From positions 1 to 64,000 of the forward strand of contig JAGHUP010000004.1 in assembly GCA_018064755.1 (NCBI GenBank): DNA of 64,000 nt, written 5' to 3'. Within the stretch, counting starts at the first letter, position 1, and each line of letters opens with the position of its first letter. Source of the DNA: Candidatus Crickella equi (GTDB lineage Bacteria; Bacillota; Clostridia; Peptostreptococcales; Anaerovoracaceae). The translations under genes were made by a program, and so were the position numbers. Below the pieces are notes generated by a model. The model ran no database searches. It worked only from the letters and a program-made list of their open reading frames with translations, and had not been told where the DNA came from. Below, in pieces: positions 33,928 through 42,145 of this stretch.

Positions 33928-35877
33928 CTAATAATTTGTAATTAAAACCTCTTCAGTATATGATTGCTTATTTTTTAAGTGGTAGCTTGCATTATTATAA
34001 TTATATCTTAAGTAATTTATATTGTATTGCTTATCCAAGCACCATTTTAATAGTTTTTCATTTCTAATTCCTTTATGCGTCATGACATTTGAAAGAGCAA
34101 AGCGTATATATTTTGCATTGCACTTATCTAAAAATGCAAACAATCTTTCATCTTCTTTTTCATTCCATAAATTATTCTCATTATACGAAGCATTTCCTAG
34201 TGAATATGGTGGATCTAAATATAAGAATCCACCCTCTCGTGCTATTATATCAAGATTCAAATCTTCAAAGTCACCAGATACAAACTCCATGTTATTATGG
34301 TTTAAATTCGCGATGAAATATTTTAATTTCTTCTTTAATGAATTATTATAATCCCTCTTACCCACAGGCAAATTAAAGTCTCCATTAGAATTGAATCTTA
34401 TTTGGTTGTTAAAACTAAACATTATAAGAAGAAGGAATAATATTGGATCCTTTTCAGTGGAGTTATTGAAGTCGTCTCTAAGTTTCAGATATTGTGTAGA
34501 GTTGTATTTTCCTACTCCATTTCCACTATTACAGCCATAATACTCATATCCATTCTCACTTGTATTAGATAAACCATAATGGTTTATTTTTTCTATCAAC
34601 TGGGTATTTACGCATTCAAAAGAATTGTTTTTTAAATACTTCAAAAGGGCTATAACATTTTTATCTTTGTCTACACATGTAACCTTATTTGCAACAATAT
34701 TTGCTCCAACATTACAACCACCACAAAACACATCATAAAAATTATCAATATCATCTGGGAATTTTTCTTCCAGCTGAGGTAACAATTTATATTTTCCACC
34801 AGTATAATTAAGTGGAGATTGTATTTTTTCTATAGAATATTTAAAATCATCCGCTACATCAAAATCTCCAACTTTACAGAAAAACACTCTTTCTTTATGA
34901 TCATCAAGCTTTGTCTTCCCTGTAGTAAATGTATTAAAATCCTGTTCAAAGACCTTTACTCCACCCCTCTTTTTCAAGCTAGAAATTATATCTTCATCAG
35001 AAATCTTGGCGTTTGATCTAGAATTGCCCTTTTCACCCATATTATTATAAGAAACAAGAATGTATTTAACATCTAGAGAGTCTATCAACTCGTCGAAAGC
35101 CTTAGGCGCGGATTTCATATTATACCTGCTCTTAAGATTTGTTCTATCCATTTTTCTAGCGACACCTTCAACAGCAGGTTTTTTGTTTTGTGCAACATTT
35201 TCTAAAAAATGATAAGCATCAGCATATTGACGGCTGTTATAAGGTGGGTCTATATATGCAATATCTGCCTTGATTTTTGTGGCAAGTAAATTTGAGTCTA
35301 GATTATAGATTCGGTTGTTTTTATTTTTTCGAGAATCCATATCTAACATTTTTAATTCTAGTATTCTATTTAATTCTCCACCTTTTCTATAAGCGTCATA
35401 ATGTCCCACGGTGTTCGCAATATGGTCGATAGCATAAATTAGTGATGTTACTAATATCGCACGTTCACGAGCATTAATCTCATCATTAGTGAACATTGTA
35501 TCGATTTTATCCCTTATATAACCGACCTTTTGCATATTGGCTTTGCTTAAATATGTATCCGCAAAGTTTTCACTATAATAATTATCTTCTCCAGAATTGC
35601 TTTTATTTAATTCCCCAATTATTCTGCTAAGCTTTTCCTCATCAATATCCTCTTCTCCCAGGAATGCTAAAAAAGAGAGATAATTGCAATGCAAAATATC
35701 ATTTTCTATAATCGAGTATTTTTTATTAAAGTGATAACCGACTACGCCAGTTCCCCCAAATACATCAAAAAAAGAACTAGCGTCATCACAATAAGATGTC
35801 ACTATTTCTTCAATAAGAGTTAACAATCTTGTTTTACTTCCCAAGTATCTTCTACTTGAAATTTTAAACTTATCCAT
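33928..35877 (-). CDS. Double-domain DNA adenine methyltransferase (FokI type)
   Basis: A 649-residue fusion of two Dam-like N6-adenine methyltransferase domains. Domain 1: 'FDVFGGTGVVGYHF' (residue 37 on) and DPPY at 210-213. Domain 2: 'SPLNYTGGKYKLLPQL' (354 on), 'FCGGCNVGAN' (384) and DPPY at 555-558. M.FokI has the same length and two-domain design and methylates one adenine in each strand of an asymmetric site. This therefore suggests a non-palindromic recognition sequence, consistent with the AlwI-type endonuclease next door. Confidence 0.9.
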   Translation of the reverse strand: MDKFKISSRRYLGSKTRLLTLIEEIVTSYCDDASSFFDVFGGTGVVGYHFNKKYSIIENDILHCNYLSFLAFLGEEDIDEEKLSRIIGELNKSNSGEDNYYSENFADTYLSKANMQKVGYIRDKIDTMFTNDEINARERAILVTSLIYAIDHIANTVGHYDAYRKGGELNRILELKMLDMDSRKNKNNRIYNLDSNLLATKIKADIAYIDPPYNSRQYADAYHFLENVAQNKKPAVEGVARKMDRTNLKSRYNMKSAPKAFDELIDSLDVKYILVSYNNMGEKGNSRSNAKISDEDIISSLKKRGGVKVFEQDFNTFTTGKTKLDDHKERVFFCKVGDFDVADDFKYSIEKIQSPLNYTGGKYKLLPQLEEKFPDDIDNFYDVFCGGCNVGANIVANKVTCVDKDKNVIALLKYLKNNSFECVNTQLIEKINHYGLSNTSENGYEYYGCNSGNGVGKYNSTQYLKLRDDFNNSTEKDPILFLLLIMFSFNNQIRFNSNGDFNLPVGKRDYNNSLKKKLKYFIANLNHNNMEFVSGDFEDLNLDIIAREGGFLYLDPPYSLGNASYNENNLWNEKEDERLFAFLDKCNAKYIRFALSNVMTHKGIRNEKLLKWCLDKQYNINYLRYNYNNASYHLKNKQSYTEEVLITNY

Positions 35878-35934
35878 AAATCACCACCGCATTTCCATTT
35901 AAGGCATCTAATGCAGATATTATAATGTAAAAAA

Positions 35935-35958
35935 ACACGGAAGACAAGTCCTCCGTGT
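35935..35958 (-). terminator. Terminator between endonuclease and methyltransferase genes
   Basis: ACACGGA (35935-35941) pairs with TCCGTGT (35952-35958); TTTTTTT follows on the minus strand. A TATAAT-like box at about 35919-35924 just beyond it could drive the methyltransferase separately. Confidence 0.8.
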
Positions 35959-35963
35959 TAATG

Positions 35964-38027
35964 TTATTCAAATAATTCATCTAGTATCTCTTCTCGCCAT
36001 TCATCATTAAAGTCAGAATTAAGGCTGTCATAGGAAGCATTAGTAATGGAAATTAGCTTTTCACTCTCTACATTATTTTCTAATATTTTTACCATCTCCA
36101 ATGTTGTTATTGGCATTATTCTAACACCTTTAACGATTTCATTAGAATTACTTGATTGTAGCGGTACTGTTGCTACAGCTCTCCATATATTAATCGTATT
36201 ATAATCTAAATAATTTGATACAAAAAATGTTATTGTTGGTTTAGGCGCAGCCGATACACACATGTTTACGGCATGTCTTAATACAGGCTCCCACTCTCCT
36301 CTCTTCTGAGCTTGAGGATTCATCATCGTTACCTCTAACATAACAATTAAATCATCATATGTTGCAACAATATCCCCTGCTCCACCAGGTGCAAATCTTT
36401 CAGGTTCGAAATCAGCACCCATAGTTAGATTTAAACTTTCATATAAGTTGTATTCCTTGTTTGAAATATAATACCAAGCTATTCCAACAACATATTCGTA
36501 AGCAGTCGGTATACTGCATGCCTTATTTACAATATCTCTTGAACCTGCACCCTGATCTGGATCATTAAATCCAGCTAATAATTTTATTACTTTATCTCTC
36601 GGATAATTATTCTTAATGTGTTCATTGAAATCACTTGCAACTCTATCCCTCAATACCGATTTTAAGTCATCCTTTGAACTACCAAGAACATGCGATATTT
36701 GTTCAATGATTTCAGTTACTTGTCTTTCATCATATCCAAGTATTTCACAAAGAGAAACATTTGATAAAAACTTTCTTTCCTGTTGACAAAATGCAACATC
36801 ATCAACTTCCTTAAATATTTGTGATTTAAGATAGTCTTTATTAAATACAATTTTATAGATGTCTGCATTTGCAAGTTCCGGCAATGCTCGTCCAAAAGAA
36901 ATTAATCCAGAAGCAGAAAGTAATCTAGTTGTTGTATCTGAATTCTCTCTGGCTTGATCAGACACTTTTGATAACCAATATTCAGAATAGAAAGTTTTAT
37001 TAAAATGCTCTGTGTTTAAAAATGGACTATTTGAATTGGCTTCAATAAATTCTTCATGCTCATAAGCATTTTGACGACCAAAATCGAACACTTTTTGTCC
37101 ATTACCAAAAGCCTGCTTTAACATATCTGATCCATCAGAACAAGCCTCTTTCAACATTGCAAATCTAAGTGGACTTCTATCATGATAGTAATCATACAAT
37201 TTCTTGTAGAATTCGTAATATACAATATTTGCAGTAGAACTACTTTTTTTATTCTTTATATTCTGTTCAAAAGCATCCTGTCCAACGACACCCTCTATGC
37301 AAAATTCGTCAGGAATCTCAAATTCTTTTTCAAGAAATGAAAAATCGTTTTCTTTGACCATCTGCATAATTTCATCAGGATCCACAGGAGAATATGGAGA
37401 AAGTGACTGCACAATAGTTTTAAAATTGTTATTATCAAATCTATAATCTGACAGCAGTAAATATAGAGCCATGAATAATGGTGAATATGACATGCGTTTA
37501 CCATTTTCATCAGGCTTCGTATACGTTCTGAATTTTACAAGTTGACGCAAAAGCAGAAGATTTGTTGTATCAATTGGTAACAAATTTTCTATTTCATCGT
37601 TCTGTATTGTGTTAGACATATATGCCAGTCCAGCTGGTGTAATATTTCTTTCCTCAGTGGCAAATCCGAGCCTACACAGGTTGCTTGTATAATGTCTTGC
37701 TCTCTGTTCAATGTCGGTATCTAAAGATTTCATTAATTCTTTAGAAAGAACTTTGCGCTGTACAAGGTCTTCATCGGATACAGCAGAAATAAAAGCATCA
37801 TAATTATCATGCTTTTTGAAAACCTCAGGAGAAGCTTCAATAGCCTTTTGATAAAACCTATATTGTTGCAAACTTTTGGGATAAGTTGTCCATCCATCAT
37901 TTGGATATTCTTCTTGAACTTCTTGTAGGCATTTCAAATATATATCGATGGCATTCAAAATATCGGACCTTCTGCCATTGGTATTCCATAGATTAAAAAT
38001 CTGTTTAATATTATCAAGCTGCATCAT
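35964..38027 (-). CDS. AlwI-family type II restriction endonuclease
   Basis: A 687-residue protein. Start at 38027 (GGAG six bases before) is preferred; in-frame GTG at 38060 and ATG at 38039 are alternatives. The C-terminal part has the AlwI-family pattern 'PTAYEYVVGIAWYYISN', 'LNLTMGADFEPERFAPGGAGDIV', 'MLEVTMMNPQAQKRGEWEPV' (trimmed) with the catalytic D...E-T/K arrangement of this PD-(D/E)XK group. AlwI, PleI and MlyI relatives recognise short asymmetric sites and cut a few bases away. Paired with a FokI-type double methyltransferase it makes a complete type IIS-like system. The recognition site cannot be derived here. Confidence 0.85.
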   Translation of the reverse strand: MMQLDNIKQIFNLWNTNGRRSDILNAIDIYLKCLQEVQEEYPNDGWTTYPKSLQQYRFYQKAIEASPEVFKKHDNYDAFISAVSDEDLVQRKVLSKELMKSLDTDIEQRARHYTSNLCRLGFATEERNITPAGLAYMSNTIQNDEIENLLPIDTTNLLLLRQLVKFRTYTKPDENGKRMSYSPLFMALYLLLSDYRFDNNNFKTIVQSLSPYSPVDPDEIMQMVKENDFSFLEKEFEIPDEFCIEGVVGQDAFEQNIKNKKSSSTANIVYYEFYKKLYDYYHDRSPLRFAMLKEACSDGSDMLKQAFGNGQKVFDFGRQNAYEHEEFIEANSNSPFLNTEHFNKTFYSEYWLSKVSDQARENSDTTTRLLSASGLISFGRALPELANADIYKIVFNKDYLKSQIFKEVDDVAFCQQERKFLSNVSLCEILGYDERQVTEIIEQISHVLGSSKDDLKSVLRDRVASDFNEHIKNNYPRDKVIKLLAGFNDPDQGAGSRDIVNKACSIPTAYEYVVGIAWYYISNKEYNLYESLNLTMGADFEPERFAPGGAGDIVATYDDLIVMLEVTMMNPQAQKRGEWEPVLRHAVNMCVSAAPKPTITFFVSNYLDYNTINIWRAVATVPLQSSNSNEIVKGVRIMPITTLEMVKILENNVESEKLISITNASYDSLNSDFNDEWREEILDELFE

Positions 38028-38182
38028 CGTCATCTCCATACATAACCAAATACTATTCACCTATGTATGACAATTATACCAAGATTGATCAAAAATCGCA
38101 TCTGTAAAAGATGATTATATACCGCTTGACTTATCATGGTATTAGAGACTATATATACCTACCATTCTCAAGGAGGTCTCAT

Positions 38183-38380
38183 ATGGGAAGATATAGAAGT
38201 ATTAGTGGAACTATTGCTCAGATAAAGGCTGATGATCCAGAAACAGCAATAACTGAATCTTTACTAAGAAAGTTGATAAGAGAAGGATACATTCCTTCTG
38301 TAAAATCAGGTTGTAAATATCTAGTGGATTTGGACGATATTTATGATTATTTCTATGTGAAAAAGGGTCGTAAAAAATAG
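38183..38380 (+). CDS. Excisionase-like helix-turn-helix protein
   Basis: A 65-residue protein starting at 38183, where CAAGGAGG precedes the ATG; a longer reading frame upstream lacks a ribosome binding site. The sequence 'ITESLLRKLIREGYIPSVKSGCKYLVDLDDIYDYF' region is the MerR/Xis-like winged helix used by small excisionases ('lr..i..G.ip....g....i...'). It is the only recombination-type gene of the left element and lies next to its right end, opposite in direction to the defence genes. Confidence 0.78.
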   Translation: MGRYRSISGTIAQIKADDPETAITESLLRKLIREGYIPSVKSGCKYLVDLDDIYDYFYVKKGRKK

Positions 38381-38633
38381 CCATCCACAGCCCCGAGGTT
38401 GGGGGTTCAAAATTTGAAGTAAAAATCGTTAAAGCAGTTGCAATTACTGTGTTTGACGGAATAATTGTGCTTTTGAAATTTGAATTAACACTTATGCTAG
38501 TTTACCGTAGTTTCTGTTAATTTAATTAGTTTTACTAGATTTATACATAACTTTGGTGGCAATTTTATGTACATAACAAATTCTTCAAAAAATTAAAAGC
38601 CTTGGAACTCAGTGTTTCCAAGGCTTTCAGCGA
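38381..38633. other. Right end of the left element
   Basis: No gene. Contains arm-type repeat TTTGGTGGCAA at 38552-38562 and the terminator of tRNA copy B. A GGTTCAAA near 38408 recalls a T arm but no cloverleaf surrounds it. Confidence 0.7.
38585..38627 (-). terminator. Terminator behind tRNA-fMet 3' copy B
   Basis: Perfect 12-bp stem AAAGCCTTGGAA (38596-38607) and TTCCAAGGCTTT (38616-38627), followed on the minus strand by TTTTAATTTTTT. Confidence 0.85.
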
Positions 38634-38680
38634 TTTGGTTGCGGGGGGAGGACTTGAACCTCCGACCTCCGGGTTATGAG
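38634..38680 (-). repeat. Attachment-site copy B: 3' part of tRNA-fMet
   Basis: 47 bases identical to 52260-52306, from just beyond CCA to the anticodon loop CTCATAA. It separates the left and right elements. The longer identity than copy C points to crossover in the anticodon region. Confidence 0.92.
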
Positions 38681-38855
38681 AGGCTATCGACCAATCTCAT
38701 ATTGTATCCCATCGGCTCCCACTGTCTATTATCTTATCACATATTCTCTTGTCTTTGCAAACACTACACGGCTTTCAGCACCTTCCAACTATTGTATTTC
38801 GACTAGTAGCGTATTATAGCGTATTACGGCATTTATCCCCTTGTTCTGTCGTTGA

Positions 38856-38877
38856 TGATGGATAAATGATGGATATC
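38856..38877. repeat. Tandem arm repeats TGATGGATA (left)
   Basis: TGATGGATA at 38856 and 38867, 11-base period. Related repeats occur at 52141. Upstream at about 38812-38832 the 10-mer TAGCGTATTA is also repeated twice in tandem. Likely integrase/excisionase arm sites of the right element. Confidence 0.55.
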
Positions 38878-39329
38878 TATTCTGTGTAAGTCTTTTTTGC
38901 AAGCCTTGAAACCTTTGCGCTATCATTTATTAGTTTTCGTACCAATTCTTTTCCATGAACTGATATGTTTTTAGCCTTTTCCTCATCGAACATAGTACAT
39001 GCTCTATGTACTAAATCATTTCTTTCGTCCTTCCATTTTTTAATATCTTGGATTAATTTCAGATCTACCTTTTTCGAAATGATTGGATGACCTTTTTCAA
39101 TCTGATATTCAATGGAGTTGAGTTTTTTACCAAGAAGCTTACTATCGCTATATGCGTTTTCGCATACTCTAGCCTTATCTAATATAGATGATGTTCTATC
39201 TTCAATAATTGCATACTCAATTAAGCATGCTTCAAACCAAAACTCATTTTTTATGGCCTTGTTCAGCTTTGAAATTAGAATCGCATATGTATCCTGTTTT
39301 GCTTTATTCTGATTTATACTATTGTCCAT
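38877..39329 (-). CDS. HEPN-like hypothetical protein
   Basis: A 150-residue mostly helical protein (start at 39329; a TTG at 39344 is also in frame, neither has a good ribosome binding site). Near the C-terminus 'KWKDERNDLVHRAC' contains an Rx4H motif as in HEPN ribonucleases and HEPN-fold proteins. No nucleotidyltransferase partner is adjacent. It lies at the extreme left of the right element, where satellites often keep accessory defence or toxin genes. Function unknown; the HEPN link is tentative. Confidence 0.5.
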   Translation of the reverse strand: MDNSINQNKAKQDTYAILISKLNKAIKNEFWFEACLIEYAIIEDRTSSILDKARVCENAYSDSKLLGKKLNSIEYQIEKGHPIISKKVDLKLIQDIKKWKDERNDLVHRACTMFDEEKAKNISVHGKELVRKLINDSAKVSRLAKKTYTE

Positions 39330-39437
39330 GATTATATTTGACAACCCATTATTAATTACACTTCAAAACGAATTACAACAGAACTATATTATATATTGTA
39401 TCATAATAATCTTAATCACTCATATCAAAATCGAGTA

Positions 39438-39467
39438 TTACAATCAAATATGCTAGTATGTTATAAT
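39438..39467 (+). promoter_or_regulatory. Promoter of toxin-like peptide RNA
   Basis: TTACAA (39438-39443) and TATAAT (39462-39467), 18-base spacer; predicted start near 39474, just before the leader ATAGGCAAGGA. Confidence 0.55.
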
Positions 39468-39543
39468 ACACCCATAGGCAAGGATCTATCATAGCGGTGA
39501 AATCTAGCCTCTGGTATCGCATTGCGATTAAGGAGGTGATTGC

Positions 39544-39621
39544 ATGACCAATTATGAACTATTTATGGCTCTTGTGGCCGTAGCCTCATTAATTGTAGCA
39601 AGTAATAGAAAAAACCGCTAA
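39544..39621 (+). CDS. 25-residue type I toxin-like (Hol_Tox) peptide
   Basis: A 25-residue peptide gene with a near-perfect AAGGAGGTGAT site. It begins 'MTNYELFMALVAVA', continues with a hydrophobic stretch and ends in the basic tail 'SNRKNR'. This is the pattern of putative holin-like toxins and TxpA/BsrG/Fst membrane toxins ('M.tYe.l.l...f..lv'). It is shorter than most. The surrounding convergent promoters and shared terminator support a type I toxin-antitoxin locus. Confidence 0.6.
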   Translation: MTNYELFMALVAVASLIVASNRKNR

Positions 39622-39645
39622 GAGTTGGCGCCTCTAGCGGTTTTT
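39614..39645. terminator. Bidirectional terminator of the toxin-like locus
   Basis: CCGCTAAGAG (39615-39624) pairs with CTCTAGCGG (39632-39640), one bulge; TTTTT follows on the plus strand and TTTTTTC on the minus strand. Confidence 0.75.
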
Positions 39646-39735
39646 AAATAAAAATCTTATTTATAAATCCAGAGGTCACCGCTTAACGGTAGCTCTCCTT
39701 GCCTATATTTTATTACTATTTATTTTCATTTTCAA
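39646..39735 (-). ncRNA. Candidate antisense RNA facing the toxin-like peptide
   Basis: On the minus strand TTGAAA and TAAAAT with a 17-base spacer lie at about 39706-39734, giving a start near 39698. The RNA would begin with AGGCAAGGA and AAGCGGTGA...CCTCTGG, the same leader blocks that begin the plus-strand toxin RNA, and would end at the shared terminator. Existence of this RNA is predicted only. Confidence 0.4.
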
Positions 39736-39745
39736 GATATTTTTA

Positions 39746-41134
39746 CTATGCGAATATTTCTGAAAGAATCTCTGCATTTCTCTGCTCAGCAGCACTCATG
39801 ATGTGCGAATAGATGTTAGTCGTCGTGCTGACCTGGTTATGTCCTAGCCTCTTGGAAACCGATACCGGATCAACGCCATGAAAGATTAACGCCGATGCGA
39901 CCGAGTGCCTGAATGCATGTGCATTGAGATGTGGCAGGCCGTTCTTTTCCTCAACCCTGGTCAACCAGGAAGATAGTGTATCTGGTCTTATTGGCAAGCC
40001 GTTATCTCTCACGAAGATGAAATCGTTATCCGGTGCTATGCGTTTCCAGGAAAGGCCTTCCTTCAAGAGGTCATATTCTTCCTTGTACCCCTTAAGCATA
40101 TCCATCATCAGCTGTGGCATCGAAATCGTTCGCTTGGATGTTACCGTTTTCGGAGTGTCTACATATACGCCTTTACTCGGTGTACACACAACGTTCTTTT
40201 CAATCTTAATTGTATTTTTTTCCCAATTTACATTGTGCCATTCCAGACCGAGAACCTCGCCTCTACGAGCACCGGTGAATATCAGCATATATCCAAGCAG
40301 TCTGCGCTGACTAGGCTCTTTGTCGAAAGCAGCCTCAATCTCCTTGATCATCTCTGGCTCGAAATAGTTTGCTTCGTGCACGTTCTGCTTTGGAGTAGTT
40401 GCACGCTTGGCCATGTTGTATGGCACGAGCATTTCTTTCTCAGCCTGCGACAACACCGATGATATGAATCGGTGGTATTCCTTTACTGTCTTAGGCGACA
40501 GTGTCTTCGCGGTAAGTTCCACCCGGAATATCGAATCCACCTTGCAGCCTAGTATCTCTGAAATCTCAGTAGCCTTCTTGAGGTTTATTGAATAACCGTC
40601 AATTGCACGCTTGAGCGTAGAGTGTGAGCAATGTGCCCTCCTGGATATCTCATCCATCGACAAGCCGCTCTTTTCTACAACCTTCTTCAGCTTCGGTGTA
40701 GCGATTGCCTTAGACTCTTTATCGAGTGGCGTTTCCAGAAGTTGAGTATAGAACTTATTCAGGAACGCCGGCTTGATATCCTTAATCTTCATATACCCCA
40801 TAACCGGATAAATGCGTTTAGTGAACTCTCGATATCTGTGTTCAGTTGTAGGTTTTAGAGTGCCGTTTGCAACTTTCATATCAATTACGTATTCTGCGTA
40901 TTCCTGAAAAGTTACTCGGCTGTCCGTCTCAACTCCACCAAGACAGTCTCGCTCATACACAGCTGCAAAATCCTGTGCTCTCTTTCTGGCTGTCTTATCT
41001 GACCAGGTGGGTTCTGCCCGGTATGTGGTCGAGAACGGTTTTAATAGTTTACCGTTAAGGTCTCGGCCACGTGACACTCTGATCTGAAATGATAAGGAGC
41101 CATCTTTATTTCTGAACTCTCTTATACTAGCCAT
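39746..41134 (-). CDS. Tyrosine-family integrase with internal helix-turn-helix
   Basis: A 462-residue integrase of the right element. Catalytic residues are visible: R290 in 'FTGARRGEVLGLEW', lysine in the 'VTSKRTISM' hairpin, H406 and R409 in 'HAFRHSVAS', H432 in 'RLGHNQ' and Y442 in 'NIYSHI'. An N-terminal AP2-like arm-binding region (about 1-50) and a SAM-like core-binding domain precede it. Between residues about 150 and 205 the core-binding domain is interrupted by an XRE-like helix-turn-helix ('LSMDEISRRAHCSHSTLKRAI'). It acts at the tRNA-fMet site. Confidence 0.95.
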   Translation of the reverse strand: MASIREFRNKDGSLSFQIRVSRGRDLNGKLLKPFSTTYRAEPTWSDKTARKRAQDFAAVYERDCLGGVETDSRVTFQEYAEYVIDMKVANGTLKPTTEHRYREFTKRIYPVMGYMKIKDIKPAFLNKFYTQLLETPLDKESKAIATPKLKKVVEKSGLSMDEISRRAHCSHSTLKRAIDGYSINLKKATEISEILGCKVDSIFRVELTAKTLSPKTVKEYHRFISSVLSQAEKEMLVPYNMAKRATTPKQNVHEANYFEPEMIKEIEAAFDKEPSQRRLLGYMLIFTGARRGEVLGLEWHNVNWEKNTIKIEKNVVCTPSKGVYVDTPKTVTSKRTISMPQLMMDMLKGYKEEYDLLKEGLSWKRIAPDNDFIFVRDNGLPIRPDTLSSWLTRVEEKNGLPHLNAHAFRHSVASALIFHGVDPVSVSKRLGHNQVSTTTNIYSHIMSAAEQRNAEILSEIFA

Positions 41135-41206
41135 TTATCCCTCCACTAGTTCTTATAGTTACACACATATATCGCTCTGCAGAAGAATAAAAGCAAGTAC
41201 TACTAT

Positions 41207-41680
41207 TTATACTTCTGCAAAATCCTCCTGTGCCGATTTACGATGCATTAATGGATCATCGTCATCTGGCTCAGGATAAAATCTTATATCTACGAAGATA
41301 TTTCTAACATCTTTAAGTGAATGTTCTGCCTTGGCAGTTTTAGCTTTTGAATATACCAAGGCCTCAATCTCTTTTCTATCTTCATCAGGGAGTGAAAGAT
41401 AAGTTGTTGCAAAATGCTCAGCATCGTACATTTGGTACATATTATCAAGAAATGGTGCTGCCTCAGTAATATTGTGTTCAAGATTCTCTCTTTCTTCCTC
41501 AAGCTCTGCTAGATTAACACAAAAGTACTCTGCCAATTTGAGCATCATTTCATATGATGGATTCCTCTTGCCGGTTTCCCACATTGCAACAGTTCCGGTT
41601 GATATACCGAAGTCTTTAGCAAATCTTTCCTGAGTAAGTCCTGCCTGTTTCCTAAGTGTTTTAATTCTATCCTTAAACAT
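41207..41680 (-). CDS. XRE-family repressor (Stl/CI-like)
   Basis: A 157-residue regulator with an N-terminal XRE helix-turn-helix ('LRKQAGLTQERFAKDFGISTGTVAMWE', residues 9-35, and 'RNPSYEMMLKLAEYF') and a C-terminal helical region that could bind an inducer or helper-phage protein. It lies between the leftward integrase and the rightward replication genes, exactly where Stl-type master repressors of phage-inducible islands are found. No peptidase motif typical of SOS-cleaved CI is visible. Confidence 0.85.
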   Translation of the reverse strand: MFKDRIKTLRKQAGLTQERFAKDFGISTGTVAMWETGKRNPSYEMMLKLAEYFCVNLAELEEERENLEHNITEAAPFLDNMYQMYDAEHFATTYLSLPDEDRKEIEALVYSKAKTAKAEHSLKDVRNIFVDIRFYPEPDDDDPLMHRKSAQEDFAEV

Positions 41681-41756
41681 TGTTGACTCCTTTTTGACGT
41701 TGATTGGCTTATTCTTTTCTCTCTTTTACTTTCGTTCTGTTTCTTTGAACAATGTT

Positions 41757-41785
41757 ATATTATCACTCAAGGTTATGTTCGTCAA
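41757..41785 (-). promoter_or_regulatory. Leftward promoter (repressor-integrase)
   Basis: TTGACG (41785-41780) and TAATAT (41762-41757), 17-base spacer. GTGAG-type repeats lie around it and the facing promoter (TGAGTGA at 41763, AGTGTGAG at 41792, AAGTGAG at 41823 and 41875) and may be repressor operators. Confidence 0.65.
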
Positions 41786-41837
41786 TAGAATAGTGTGAGA
41801 TTTTTGATATTTTTTATACTTAAAGTGAGTTTTCATA

Positions 41838-41866
41838 TTGACGCGGACAACCTTATTTGTTAAAAT
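41838..41866 (+). promoter_or_regulatory. Rightward promoter (replication genes)
   Basis: TTGACG (41838-41843) and TAAAAT (41861-41866), 17-base spacer. It faces away from the leftward promoter; the pair forms a typical lysis-lysogeny-like switch region. Confidence 0.65.
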
Positions 41867-41917
41867 ATAACTGTAAGTGAGGATTTGGCCTCAAATTTTG
41901 AAGAAAGGAGCAAAACA

Positions 41918-42145
41918 ATGCAGAACAGAGAAATGTCACCAAGAATGATGACTGTCAGAGAAGTTGCTAGCACCGGCGTGCTTTCCGAGCATGCGCTGAG
42001 AGTTCTACTTAAGAAAGGTAAACTTCCTGCGATCTATGTAGGCAACAAGGCACTCATCAATTTTGACAAGCTGTGCGAGAACTTAAACAGCCTGTCATCG
42101 AACGTTATCACTGCAGAGGAGATGTACGTCTATGACCACGAATAA
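41918..42145 (+). CDS. Excisionase/AlpA-like DNA-binding protein
   Basis: A 75-residue protein starting at 41918 (AAAGGAG upstream). 'TVREVASTGVLSEHALRVLLKKGKLPAIYVGNKALINFDKL' region is the small winged-helix fold of excisionases and AlpA activators. It is the first rightward gene after the repressor and overlaps the primase gene by 14 bases. In related islands the corresponding gene is xis or a replication activator. Confidence 0.78.
   Translation: MQNREMSPRMMTVREVASTGVLSEHALRVLLKKGKLPAIYVGNKALINFDKLCENLNSLSSNVITAEEMYVYDHE

Larger units (their letters stand above)
32645..38680. mobile_element. Left tRNA-fMet element: integrase-less defence island
   Basis: About 6 kb between tRNA 3' copies C and B. 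It carries Shedu, a double-domain adenine methyltransferase, an AlwI-type endonuclease and an excisionase-like protein, all AT-rich compared with the core genes. Direct repeats TTTGGTGGCAA lie inside both ends (32826, 32837 and 38552). No integrase gene is present. Confidence 0.75.

Noticed and set aside
38395..38415. Remnant tRNA T arm (GGTTCAAA)
   Set aside because: No acceptor or anticodon stems around it; chance match.
38634..38680. tRNA gene at the middle repeat
   Set aside because: Sequence stops matching after the anticodon loop; no cloverleaf can form. Treated as an attachment-site copy.
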